DNA from: Tsukamurella ocularis
Lineage (GTDB): Bacteria > Actinomycetota > Actinomycetes > Mycobacteriales > Mycobacteriaceae
Direction of reading: 5' to 3'
Length of the DNA stretch: 64,000 nt
NCBI RefSeq assembly: GCF_024807615.1
Contig: NZ_JANUCJ010000003.1
Location: forward strand, 682,001 to 746,000
A program made the translations under genes and the position numbers. Below, piece by piece: positions 8,845-15,811 of this stretch (positions are counted from its first letter, which is position 1; every line of letters starts with the position of its first letter). The notes beneath the pieces were generated by a model, which ran no database searches, was not told the origin of the DNA, and was given only the letters and a program-made list of their open reading frames with translations.

Positions 8845-9327
8845 CTATGCCGCCGATGTCGTGACGATTCTGGCACCTGTGAGCGCCACGAGCGCGGCGA
8901 AGTCGGTGCGGAAGATCGTGTCGTGCGTCCCGGCCGCCGCGTACAGGTCCGGGTAACCGGCGAGCGACTCGTCGATCACGGTGACCACCGGCCGCGGATG
9001 CCCGACGGGCGAAACGCCGCCGATGACCTGGCCGGTCGCGGCGGTCACGTCATCGGGCTTCGCACGAGTGATCGCGCCGTAACCGAGCCGCTGCGCGAGG
9101 CAATCGGTGTCCACTCGGTGCCGTCCACTCGACAGGACGAGCAAGGGCGCACCGTCGGCCAGGAAGACGAGGCTGTTGGCGATCGCGCCCACCTCGCACC
9201 CCAACGCCGCCGCGGCTTCCGCGGCGGTCTTGGCACCGTCCGGCACCAAGCGGACGGTGTCCGGGTGGCCCGCGGCGGCCAACGCCGCGCGGACGGTCTC
9301 GGTGCGGACGGAGTACTGCTCGGTCAC
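8845..9327 (-). CDS. YbaK/EbsC-family aminoacyl-tRNA deacylase
   Basis: Members of this family hydrolyse mischarged tRNA, classically Cys-tRNA-Pro, in trans. The 160-residue protein shows the family core AAAALGCEVGAIANSLVFLAD, then HRVDTDCLAQRLG and the GGVSPVGHPRPVVTVIDESL segment with the conserved GxxxP(V/F)G loop. It ends the run downstream of the SAM-IV riboswitch, 24 bases after the luciferase-like fragment, so it may be co-transcribed; a cysteine-related editing role would suit the sulfur-responsive control, but that link is inference. Confidence 0.88.
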   Translation of the reverse strand: MTEQYSVRTETVRAALAAAGHPDTVRLVPDGAKTAAEAAAALGCEVGAIANSLVFLADGAPLLVLSSGRHRVDTDCLAQRLGYGAITRAKPDDVTAATGQVIGGVSPVGHPRPVVTVIDESLAGYPDLYAAAGTHDTIFRTDFAALVALTGARIVTTSAA

Positions 9328-9351
9328 GCCGACCAGTATGCCCGCTCCGCG

Positions 9352-9735
9352 CTACGCGGCGAGCAGGGTGGCGATGAGGTCCTTGGTGCGCGCTCCGCCG
9401 ACGGGACGCAACACGACGGCGTCGGCAACCTCAGCGGCGTAGACATCCTCGATCAGGGATTTCAGGCCCGACGGGGTGCCGATGTACGTGATCCCCTGCG
9501 GCGCAGAGCTGCTCGGGGCGTAACTGGCACGGGCATCGGCGGCGCGCTCGTCGATCACCACGTCGACCTCGAGCGCGACGGCACCCGGCTCCCGCCCGGC
9601 GCGCTCGGCCTCGGCGCGCAGGTAGCCGCGCTCCCGCTGTGCGAGGCGCAGGTCGGCGGCACGGACGCGGGTCAGGTGCGAGGCTTCGGGCTCACCGTCG
9701 ACGGTGATCACCAGTGCGGGGCGGGAGACGGTCAT
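9352..9735 (-). CDS. Free-standing C-terminal piece of a luciferase-like monooxygenase
   Basis: The 127-residue product resembles only the C-terminal third of bacterial luciferase-like (LLM) flavin monooxygenases: an AAR/EAGR(E/D)P helix, a VDVVIDERAADARASY segment, then YIGTPSGLKSLIEDVYAAEVADAVVLRPVG, which matches the family's (F/Y)VGTP...D(G/A)FxLxP end. Full LLM proteins are about 350-450 residues, and there is no room for the TIM-barrel start because the aminotransferase ends 15 bases upstream. The ATG has a GGAGGA site. It is either a truncated remnant or a reduced domain kept in this operon. Catalysis alone is unlikely. Confidence 0.7.
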   Translation of the reverse strand: MTVSRPALVITVDGEPEASHLTRVRAADLRLAQRERGYLRAEAERAGREPGAVALEVDVVIDERAADARASYAPSSSAPQGITYIGTPSGLKSLIEDVYAAEVADAVVLRPVGGARTKDLIATLLAA

Positions 9736-9749
9736 GGATTCCTCCGGGT

Positions 9750-11033
9750 TCAATTCGCTCGTGCGGACAAGTCTTCGAGGGCGCGCGCCAGGCGGCGCAC
9801 GTCGTTCTCGCTCGTGCCGAGGCCGATGCTCGCGCGGACGGCGCCGTCGTAGCATCCCAATCGGTTAACGACGGGGTGGGCGCAGAACTTCCCGTCGCGC
9901 ACGCCGATCCCGTGCTCCGACGAGAGGAACTCGGCGACCTCGCGGGGCGTGCGACCGTCCACGGTGAAGGCGACGATGCCCACCCGCTCGGTCGAGTCGG
10001 CCCAGATCTTCAGCGTGCGGACCCCGTCGACGCCCTTGAGCGAGCGGAGCAGCAGGTCGGTGAGGAAACGCTCGTGACGGGCGATGGCGTCCTCGCCGAG
10101 GCGCTCGATGGCTTCGCAGGCGGCAGCGATGGCGACGGCGCCGAGGACGTTGGGCGAGCCGGCCTCGTGCCGCGCGGGCCCGGTGTGCCAGGCCACCTCG
10201 ACAGACTTCGAGACGGGCGTGCCGATCACCTCGTAGCTGGCGCCGCCGCCGCAGCGGACGGGCTCGGCCTCGTCGAACCAGTCGGCGCGACCGACGAGCA
10301 CGCCCGAGCCGAAGGGCGCGTACAGCTTGTGGCCGGAGAAGGCGAGGTAGTCGACGCCGCTCTCCCGCAACGAGATCCGACGGTGCGGGACCAGCTGGGC
10401 ACCGTCGACCGCGATCCGCGCGCCGTGCCGGTGGGCGAGTGCGGCGAGCCGGCGGATCGGCAACACCTCGCCCGTGACGTTGGACGCGCCGGTGACGCTG
10501 ACGAGGGCGGCGGGGCGGCTGCGCAGCTCCTTCTCCAGCACCTCGAGCGTGCCCTCGATCGACAGCGGCGCCGAGATCACACGCGCGCCGATCCGCTTCC
10601 ACGGCAGGAGGTTCGCGTGATGCTCGCAGTCGAGGACCACGACCTCGCCGGGCACGCAGCCCGCGAGCAGGTTGAGCGAGTCGGTGGTGTTGCCGGTGAA
10701 GATGACGTGGTCGTCGGCGCGGGCGCCCACGAACTCGGCGACGATCTCGCGGGCCCGCTCGTAGCGGGAGGTGGAGCGCTGCGAGAGGTAGCCGGCGCCG
10801 CGGTGCACGCTCGCGTACTCGCCCAGCGCGGCCTGGACCGCCTCCTGCACCTCGACCAGGGCGGGAGCGCTCGCGGCGTAGTCGAAGTTGGCGTAGCGGA
10901 CCGTCGCGCCGTCCGTGAGCGGGGCGTACTCGTCGGCGCCGGTCACGGCGGCGAGGGGGCCCAGCGACAGCGGCGTGCTGCGGACGGTCGGGGTGAGGCA
11001 GACGGCGGTGCGCTCGGTGGTGGCGATGCTCAT
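9750..11033 (-). CDS. Class V aminotransferase, cysteine-desulfurase-like
   Basis: This PLP enzyme of 427 residues has the fold type I features of the Csd/SufS/NifS group: RYANFDYAASAP near the N-terminus, SVHRGAGYLSQ, DCEHHANLLPW, VDGAQLVPHR for the cofactor aspartate, and the PLP lysine in SGHKLYAPFGSG (about residue 235). The catalytic-cysteine loop of SufS is not obvious, so it could be a desulfurase relative with a different substrate. The gene follows a SAM-IV riboswitch, which links it to sulfur amino-acid metabolism. The ATG lies about 50 bases after the aptamer with GAAGGA upstream. Confidence 0.87.
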   Translation of the reverse strand: MSIATTERTAVCLTPTVRSTPLSLGPLAAVTGADEYAPLTDGATVRYANFDYAASAPALVEVQEAVQAALGEYASVHRGAGYLSQRSTSRYERAREIVAEFVGARADDHVIFTGNTTDSLNLLAGCVPGEVVVLDCEHHANLLPWKRIGARVISAPLSIEGTLEVLEKELRSRPAALVSVTGASNVTGEVLPIRRLAALAHRHGARIAVDGAQLVPHRRISLRESGVDYLAFSGHKLYAPFGSGVLVGRADWFDEAEPVRCGGGASYEVIGTPVSKSVEVAWHTGPARHEAGSPNVLGAVAIAAACEAIERLGEDAIARHERFLTDLLLRSLKGVDGVRTLKIWADSTERVGIVAFTVDGRTPREVAEFLSSEHGIGVRDGKFCAHPVVNRLGCYDGAVRASIGLGTSENDVRRLARALEDLSARAN

Positions 11034-11085
11034 GAGAGATGTCCTTCGGTATGAGGACGCGCAGCACCCGTTTCCGACGTGCCGC

Positions 11086-11200
11086 GAATCCGCGCTTGCC
11101 GCACTCGTTCGGTGCGACCAGGTCGTCACCCGGAGCACCCCACCGCGGAGGAGGGTTGCCGACCAGCGAGCCGGGGCTTGTCGCTGGCACTCATGACCTG
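11086..11200 (-). promoter_or_regulatory. SAM-IV riboswitch
   Basis: The minus strand between the HAD and aminotransferase genes matches the actinobacterial SAM-IV aptamer from memory of that class: a GGTCATGAGTGCCAGCG start, the AAGCCCCGGCT loop, GGCAACCCTCC, GCGGTGGGGTGCTCCGGGTGA, a P1 partner ending in GACC, and a 3' pseudoknot element GCGGCAAGCGCGGA. The aptamer binds S-adenosylmethionine and normally lowers expression of sulfur-metabolism genes. Here it heads the aminotransferase, luciferase-like fragment and ybaK genes. No intrinsic terminator is evident between aptamer and start codon, so control may be at translation initiation. Confidence 0.85.
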
Positions 11201-11269
11201 CGTCGAGAATGCCCTGTCGCGCGGCCCGTCGTCAAGGTTCGAATCACAGCGACGCGAAACCGCCGGGAG

Positions 11270-11275
11270 TAGATT
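11270..11275 (+). promoter_or_regulatory. -10 element of leaderless HAD-gene promoter
   Basis: TAGATT is followed by seven bases and the ATG of the HAD phosphatase. The start codon lacks a Shine-Dalgarno sequence. Confidence 0.55.
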
Positions 11276-11282
11276 CGCGGGC

Positions 11283-12068
11283 ATGAGCGAGTGGACGTAC
11301 CTGATGGACATGGACGGGGTCCTCGTCCACGAGGAGCACCTCATCCCCGGCGCCGACGCGTTCATCGCGGAGCTGACGGCCGCCGGTACGCCGTTCATGG
11401 TGCTCACCAACAACTCAACGCGCACCCCTCGTGACCTGCGCGCACGCCTGGTCGCCACCGGGCTCGACATACCCGAATCGCGGATCTGGACCTCCGCGCT
11501 CGCCACCGCGAAGTTCCTGCAGGACCAGCGGCCGAACGGCACCGCCTACGTCGTCGGCGAGTCGGGCCTGACCACCGCGCTGCACGACGCGGGCTACGTG
11601 CTCACCGACAACGATCCCGACTACGTGGTGCTCGGCGAGACCCGAACGTACTCCTTCGAAGCGATCACCACGGCGATCCGGCTCATCGACCGCGGCTCGC
11701 GCTTCATCGCGACGAACCCGGACCCGACGGGGCCGTCGCGCGACGGCCTGCTGCCCGCGACCGGTGCCGTGGCCGCCCTGATCCGCGAGGCCACGGGCCG
11801 CTCCCCCTACTACGTGGGCAAGCCGAACTCGCTGATGATGCGGTCGGCGCTGCGCGCCCTCGGGGCGCACTCCGCGGACACCCTGATGATCGGCGACCGG
11901 ATGGACACCGACATCGTGTGCGGCCTGGAGGCGGGGCTGCGGACCATCCTGGTGCTCACCGGCATCTCCACCCGCGAGTCGGTGACCGCCTACCCGTACC
12001 GCCCCACCCGCACAATCGATTCCGTCGCCGACCTCGTCGGGCATACGGAGGAACCGTTCCCCGGCTGA
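11283..12068 (+). CDS. HAD-IIA family phosphatase (NagD-like)
   Basis: The 261-residue hydrolase has the HAD motif [10 protein letters not shown] (residues 9-17) with the DxDG nucleophile pair, motif II in LTNNSTRTP, a C2-type cap, the VGKPNS lysine motif III and GDRMDTDI as motif IV. NagD relatives dephosphorylate sugar or nucleotide monophosphates; the substrate cannot be told from sequence. It is transcribed away from the SAM-IV operon from its own leaderless promoter, and ends in a 14-bp hairpin shared with the convergent rtcB gene. Confidence 0.88.
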   Translation: MSEWTYLMDMDGVLVHEEHLIPGADAFIAELTAAGTPFMVLTNNSTRTPRDLRARLVATGLDIPESRIWTSALATAKFLQDQRPNGTAYVVGESGLTTALHDAGYVLTDNDPDYVVLGETRTYSFEAITTAIRLIDRGSRFIATNPDPTGPSRDGLLPATGAVAALIREATGRSPYYVGKPNSLMMRSALRALGAHSADTLMIGDRMDTDIVCGLEAGLRTILVLTGISTRESVTAYPYRPTRTIDSVADLVGHTEEPFPG

Positions 12069-12089
12069 GAGAGCCCAGCCGGGGAACGG
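12054..12089. terminator. Bidirectional hairpin between HAD gene and rtcB
   Basis: A perfect 14-bp inverted repeat (left arm CCGTTCCCCGGCTG) with an eight-base loop sits between two convergent genes. The left arm includes the HAD stop codon. Confidence 0.75.
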
Positions 12090-12090
12090 A

Positions 12091-13257
12091 TCACTGCCCC
12101 TTCACGTTGACGATCTGGCGCAGGACGGCGCGGACCGTCACCAACTGCTCCGCGTCGGCCATCACCCGGTCGATCGGCTTGTAGGCCTGCGGGATCTCAT
12201 CGATGAAGTCTGGGCTATCGCGGAACTCGATGCCCGTCATGGCCTCCCGCAGCTGCTCGTGCGTGAATGCCTTGCGCGCCGCGGACCGGGAGTACTCCCT
12301 CCCCGCGCCGTGCGGCGAGCTGTTCAGCGACGGGGCGAAGCCCTTGCCCTCGACGATGTACGACGCGGTGCCCATCGAGCCCGGGATCAGGCCGAGCTTG
12401 CCCTCGGTGGCCTCGATCGCACCCTTCCTCGACACCCACACCTCCTTACCGAAGTGCTTCTCGCGCTTGGTGAAGTTGTGGTGGCAGTTGATCCGCTCCG
12501 CCTCCACGACGGGCGTCCCCACCCACTCGCCGAGCTGGCGGATCACCCGGTCCATCATCTCCTCGCGGTTGAGCAGCGCGAAGTGCTGCGCCCACGTCAG
12601 CTCGGCGATGTACCGGCGGAACTCGGGCGTTCCCTCCACGAGGTAGGCCAGGTCCGGATCCGGCAGCTCGATCCACCACTGCTTGCACAGGCGGGTCGCC
12701 ACGGCGATGTGGTGCTGGGCGATCTTGTTGCCCACGCCGCGGGAGCCGGAGTGCAGGAACGCCCAGACGGTGTCGTCCTCATCGAGGCTGATCTCGATGA
12801 AGTGATTCCCGCCGCCGAGGGTGCCCAGCTGCAGCGCCCAGTTCCCGGCGTACTTCGCGGGGTCGAAATCCGCCCGCTCGGCGAGCTCGGTCAGCTCCGC
12901 GATCCGGGGCGCCGCCGTGGCCACAACCTTCTTGTTGTACCGGCCGGGCGACAGCGGGACCGCCCGCTCGATGGCCTCACGGATCGTCGCGCGGTCGTCG
13001 GGCAGGTCGGCCAGCGTGAACTGGGTGCGGACCGCGATCATGCCGCAGCCGATATCGACGCCGACGGCCGCGGGGATCACGGCGCCGAGGCTCGGGATGA
13101 CCGAACCGACGGTGGCACCCTTGCCCAAGTGGGCGTCCGGCATCAACGCGATGTGCGGGTAGATGAACGGCAGCTTCGCCGTGGTGATCGCCTGCTCGCG
13201 GGTCTTGTCGTCCAGGATGGACGCCCACGAGACCAAGGACTTACTGATCTTCTCCAT
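12091..13257 (-). CDS. rtcB: RtcB-family RNA ligase
   Basis: RtcB joins 2',3'-cyclic phosphate or 3'-phosphate RNA ends to 5'-hydroxyl ends with GTP and Mn2+, for tRNA repair. The 388-residue protein has the metal and guanylylation motifs: PDAHLGKG, AVGVDIGCGM, LGGGNHFIE, the HN pair in NCHHNF, and the guanylylated histidine in SSPHGAGREYSR. It is the shorter type common in actinobacteria. The ATG is preceded by weak purine-rich sequence. A leader of about 170 bases with a short ORF and a hairpin lies upstream, suggesting regulated expression. Confidence 0.92.
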   Translation of the reverse strand: MEKISKSLVSWASILDDKTREQAITTAKLPFIYPHIALMPDAHLGKGATVGSVIPSLGAVIPAAVGVDIGCGMIAVRTQFTLADLPDDRATIREAIERAVPLSPGRYNKKVVATAAPRIAELTELAERADFDPAKYAGNWALQLGTLGGGNHFIEISLDEDDTVWAFLHSGSRGVGNKIAQHHIAVATRLCKQWWIELPDPDLAYLVEGTPEFRRYIAELTWAQHFALLNREEMMDRVIRQLGEWVGTPVVEAERINCHHNFTKREKHFGKEVWVSRKGAIEATEGKLGLIPGSMGTASYIVEGKGFAPSLNSSPHGAGREYSRSAARKAFTHEQLREAMTGIEFRDSPDFIDEIPQAYKPIDRVMADAEQLVTVRAVLRQIVNVKGQ

Positions 13258-13298
13258 GTCTTTCTCGTCTCGGTGTGATGGTCACCGGTCCGAGTGGC

Positions 13299-13317
13299 CA
13301 TGCGTGTGACGCATGGC
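13299..13317 (-). repeat. Short perfect hairpin in the rtcB leader
   Basis: The arms CCATGCGT and ACGCATGG pair around a three-base loop, 42 bases before the rtcB start and 42 bases after the stop of the leader ORF. The position suits an attenuator or a structure that affects ribosome entry. Confidence 0.5.
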
Positions 13318-13358
13318 TCCCGAGCCGGCGGTGGAGCGACGGCCCGGGTTGCCGCAGG

Positions 13359-13427
13359 TTATGCGGGCACGCCGAACCGACGGCAGTAGCACTGCCGCAG
13401 CGATTCGGGGAGCTTGCGCATATCCAT
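13359..13427 (-). CDS. Putative 22-residue leader peptide upstream of rtcB
   Basis: A 22-codon ORF begins MDMRKLPES, contains Cys13-Tyr14-Cys15 followed by two arginines, and ends in VPA with a TAA stop. Its ATG lies seven bases after a TAGCGT -10 box with a TTGGCA -35 box, so translation would be leaderless. Cysteine-bearing leaderless leader peptides are known to control downstream genes in mycobacteria (cysteine-responsive attenuation), which makes a regulatory role for rtcB plausible. The coding call is inference from promoter spacing and position. Confidence 0.45.
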   Translation of the reverse strand: MDMRKLPESLRQCYCRRFGVPA

Positions 13428-13434
13428 GGATGAC

Positions 13435-13464
13435 ACGCTATTGGACTGCAATCAGCGGTGCCAA
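13435..13464 (-). promoter_or_regulatory. Promoter for the rtcB leader
   Basis: TTGGCA and TAGCGT are separated by 18 bases on the minus strand, a good SigA-type arrangement. The -10 box ends seven bases before the leader-peptide ATG. Confidence 0.55.
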
Positions 13465-13516
13465 TTCTTTTCTACCAACGGTTCCGGCGCGATCTTCCAC
13501 AGCTTGCGGCGGCTGA

Positions 13517-14184
13517 TCATTTGCGTATCGCCGCCGCAACCCGCAATTGTTCCGGCGATGGCAGACGTGCGCCTGGGAATCCCGGGGCGGGAAGCCAGTC
13601 GATGAACGTCCCGGCGATGCCGTCGCGCTCAGCTGTCGTCCGCAGGATCAGGTCGGCGCCGCCGTCGTACGGGTGATGCACCCACGTGGCGGCGGGCACG
13701 GTGATCATGACGCCGCTGACCAGCTCATCGGCGACGAGCCGGAGAAGTCGGGGCAGCCCACCCCCGTCGCGGTGCACTACCGAGAGGTAATGGTGCGTCC
13801 AGATCCGATACTCCTCGTCCTCGTCGTCTTCGGTGAAGCTGCGCCACAGGCGCGCCCGCGGGAGCAGACCGACGAGGGCGGCGGACCGTCGAACCGGCCG
13901 GGCGGCGGAGGAGTACGAGCACGTGACTACCCACAGGTCATCCGCACCTGCCCGCAGTTCGTCGAGTTCGGCCAGGTAGCGGGTGAGCAACACGCCGTAC
14001 TCGGCCTCGGTGTCCGGGTACCGCTTGCTCTCGGCAGGCTGTGCAGCCGCACCCACCGCTCGTAGCACGTCGCCCGAAGCCAGTGGGCGTACGGCAGTTC
14101 GGTGCCCATGTTCCGAGTCCAGGCCGCGTCGAACGCGGCGACCTCCGACGGAGTGGGACGTCGGACGGCCTCGGGGTCACTCAC
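13517..14184 (-). pseudogene. DUF3885-like gene interrupted by a frameshift
   Basis: Two overlapping frames together give one DUF3885-type protein. The first, from a GTG overlapping the upstream gene, runs through DAAWTRNMGTELPYAHWLR to WVRLHSLP. The sequel ESKRYPDTEAEYGVLL and LWVVTCSYSS continues one frame away and ends at IRK. The break falls near 14031-14036, where a single missing base would explain it. It is either a real disruption or an assembly error. The function of DUF3885 is not known to me. The gene follows the small gene at 14177-14560. Confidence 0.7.
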
Positions 14185-14560
14185 CGGGTCCGCTCCAGGC
14201 GATGGCGTCGATCGGTGGCAGCTGGAGCGGACCGCTGCCGTAGGAGTAGACCTCGAGGCTCGCGAGGTAGCCATCGAGCAGGAACACGATCATTCCGCCC
14301 AACGGTATGTCTCCGTCGCCGGGGATCTCTGCGCCCACCGGGAGCGGACTCGGCGCAGCGGCCTGCGCCAACGCACGATCCGCCACAAGATCGACCGTGC
14401 CGCAGCCGCATGGACAGGACCGGTCCGGGTTCACGCGAAGGGTAGGAACCTGGGCGCGGAGTTCCTCGACGCCGGGGAAGTCGAAGGACAGGAAGCCGTC
14501 GACGATCGCCCGCTCCCGGTCGGTGAGCGAGCGCAGACTCGTCGGCTCAGGCAGCTCCAT
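14177..14560 (-). CDS. Small protein of unknown function with CPCGCG motif
   Basis: The 127-residue product has an N-terminal helix (LTDRERAIVDGFLSFDFPGVEELRAQ), a cysteine cluster SCPCGCGTVDL near residue 55, and a C-terminal beta segment LASLEVYSYGSGPLQLPP. Such small acidic proteins beside DUF3885 and DUF4279 genes resemble immunity or accessory proteins of polymorphic toxin loci, but no toxin is seen here. The chosen ATG begins MELPEPTS. It overlaps the frameshifted DUF3885 gene by eight bases, so the two were probably one operon. Confidence 0.65.
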   Translation of the reverse strand: MELPEPTSLRSLTDRERAIVDGFLSFDFPGVEELRAQVPTLRVNPDRSCPCGCGTVDLVADRALAQAAAPSPLPVGAEIPGDGDIPLGGMIVFLLDGYLASLEVYSYGSGPLQLPPIDAIAWSGPGE

Positions 14561-14645
14561 GAGCTGCACCGTAGTTCGTCGCCGGACTGCGGCGCCACGT
14601 GGTTTCACCGGCGAATACTCCGTTGATCTCGCGCGCGCTGCGACC

Positions 14646-14651
14646 TAGCGT
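14646..14651 (+). promoter_or_regulatory. -10 element of leaderless DUF4279-gene promoter
   Basis: TAGCGT is followed by seven bases and the ATG. No Shine-Dalgarno sequence is present. Confidence 0.55.
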
Positions 14652-14658
14652 CGACAAC

Positions 14659-15084
14659 ATGCCGCCCGTACACCGCGCCATCGCGTCTCTGCAGCTCAGC
14701 GGTGTTGCTCTCGACCCGTCGGTCATCACCCGGATACTCGGCACCCTGCCGACTCTGTCCTACGCGCGGGGCGACCTCGTACCAGCCGGGAGCGGCACCC
14801 GGACCGCCCGGTTCGGGCTGTGGTCCCTCGCAGCCGAGGACACCGAGCCCGCCGACATCGATACGCAGGTGACGCACCTGCTGAGCGGACTCCCCGCCGA
14901 TCTCGGCGTCTGGCGCGAGCTGTCCGATCGATACGCCCTTCGCCTGTTCTGCGGGTGGTTCCTGCAGGGCGGGAACGAGGGCGTGGTCCTCTCCGCGACC
15001 ACGCTCGCCGCGCTCGGCGAACGAGGCATCGCCCTCGATCTGGACATCTACAGTGCCCCGCTTCGATTCGACGACTCCGTGTGA
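14659..15084 (+). CDS. DUF4279 domain protein
   Basis: The 141-residue protein follows the DUF4279 pattern: ASLQLSGVALDPSVITRILG at the start, a W(S/G)L element in RFGLWSLAAED, a central helix, and RLFCGWFLQGGNEGVVLSATTLAALGERGIALDLDIY at the end. The biochemical role of the domain is unknown. It is divergent from the DUF3885 pair and has its own leaderless promoter, which sets the start at the second in-frame ATG. Confidence 0.8.
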   Translation: MPPVHRAIASLQLSGVALDPSVITRILGTLPTLSYARGDLVPAGSGTRTARFGLWSLAAEDTEPADIDTQVTHLLSGLPADLGVWRELSDRYALRLFCGWFLQGGNEGVVLSATTLAALGERGIALDLDIYSAPLRFDDSV

Positions 15085-15122
15085 CTCCTCAGCAGCGCCG
15101 ATCGGCTCGCGCCGAGCACGTC

Positions 15123-15128
15123 TAGGGT
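15123..15128 (+). promoter_or_regulatory. -10 element of leaderless cutC promoter
   Basis: TAGGGT is followed by six bases and the ATG of cutC. Confidence 0.55.
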
Positions 15129-15134
15129 GGGCGA

Positions 15135-15806
15135 ATGGCATTGCTGGAGGTGATCGCCCTGGACGCGCGGGACGCGGTCGCCGCGCACAAGGGCGGGGCG
15201 GACCGGGTGGAGCTCGTCGTCGACATGGGGGCGGACGGGCTGAGCCCCTCCCCCGCCACCGTCGCCGACGTCCGTGCCGCCGTGGACATCCCCGTGCGCG
15301 TGATGCTCCGGCTCACCGGCGGATTCGCGCCCGGGGACCTCGGCGAGCTGGTGCGGTGCACCGTCGAGCTGAGAAGCGCAGGGGCGCAAGAGTTCGTGCT
15401 GGGATTCCTCACCGCCGACGGCGCCGTGGATCTGCCGGCCGTGACGCGGGTCGTCGAAGCGATCGACGGCGCGCCGTGGACCTTCCACCGGGCGATCGAC
15501 CACTGCGCGGACCGGGCGGCACTGCGAAGCACGGTGGCGGAGCTGCCGGGGCTCGACGGCTTCCTCACCGCGGGCGCGGCCGCCGGGCTCGATGACGGCA
15601 TCGCCACGCTGATCGCGGAAGCATCAGGACCGCAACGGATCCTGGCCGGCGGCGGCCTGCGCCTCGATCACCTGCCGCGACTCGAAGGAGCGGGGATCGA
15701 CGCCTTCCACATCGGCAGCGCCGCGCGGCCACAGGGCTGGGAGTCGCCGGTGTCAGCAGAGGCCGTGCGGACGTGGCGCGCCGCCGTCGACGATCAAAGG
15801 CCCTGA
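15135..15806 (+). CDS. cutC: CutC-family protein (copper homeostasis annotation)
   Basis: CutC proteins are small TIM barrels once linked to copper tolerance; their chemistry is unsettled. The 223 residues show the family signatures GGADRVELV(V) near residue 25, GLSPSPATV, VRVMLR, TFHRAIDH and ILAGGGLR. The predicted protein is cytosolic with no signal peptide. The gene has its own leaderless promoter and ends six bases before the convergent metZ stop. Confidence 0.88.
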   Translation: MALLEVIALDARDAVAAHKGGADRVELVVDMGADGLSPSPATVADVRAAVDIPVRVMLRLTGGFAPGDLGELVRCTVELRSAGAQEFVLGFLTADGAVDLPAVTRVVEAIDGAPWTFHRAIDHCADRAALRSTVAELPGLDGFLTAGAAAGLDDGIATLIAEASGPQRILAGGGLRLDHLPRLEGAGIDAFHIGSAARPQGWESPVSAEAVRTWRAAVDDQRP

Positions 15807-15811
15807 GAGGC

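Noticed and set aside
11236-11247. tRNA T-loop-like GGTTCGAATC
   Set aside because: No acceptor stem or anticodon arm can be built around it.
13448-13465. Sigma-54-like TTGGCAC...TTGCA sequence upstream of rtcB
   Set aside because: GG to GC spacing is 11 instead of 10, and actinobacteria of this group lack sigma-54; the same bases serve better as a -35 box.
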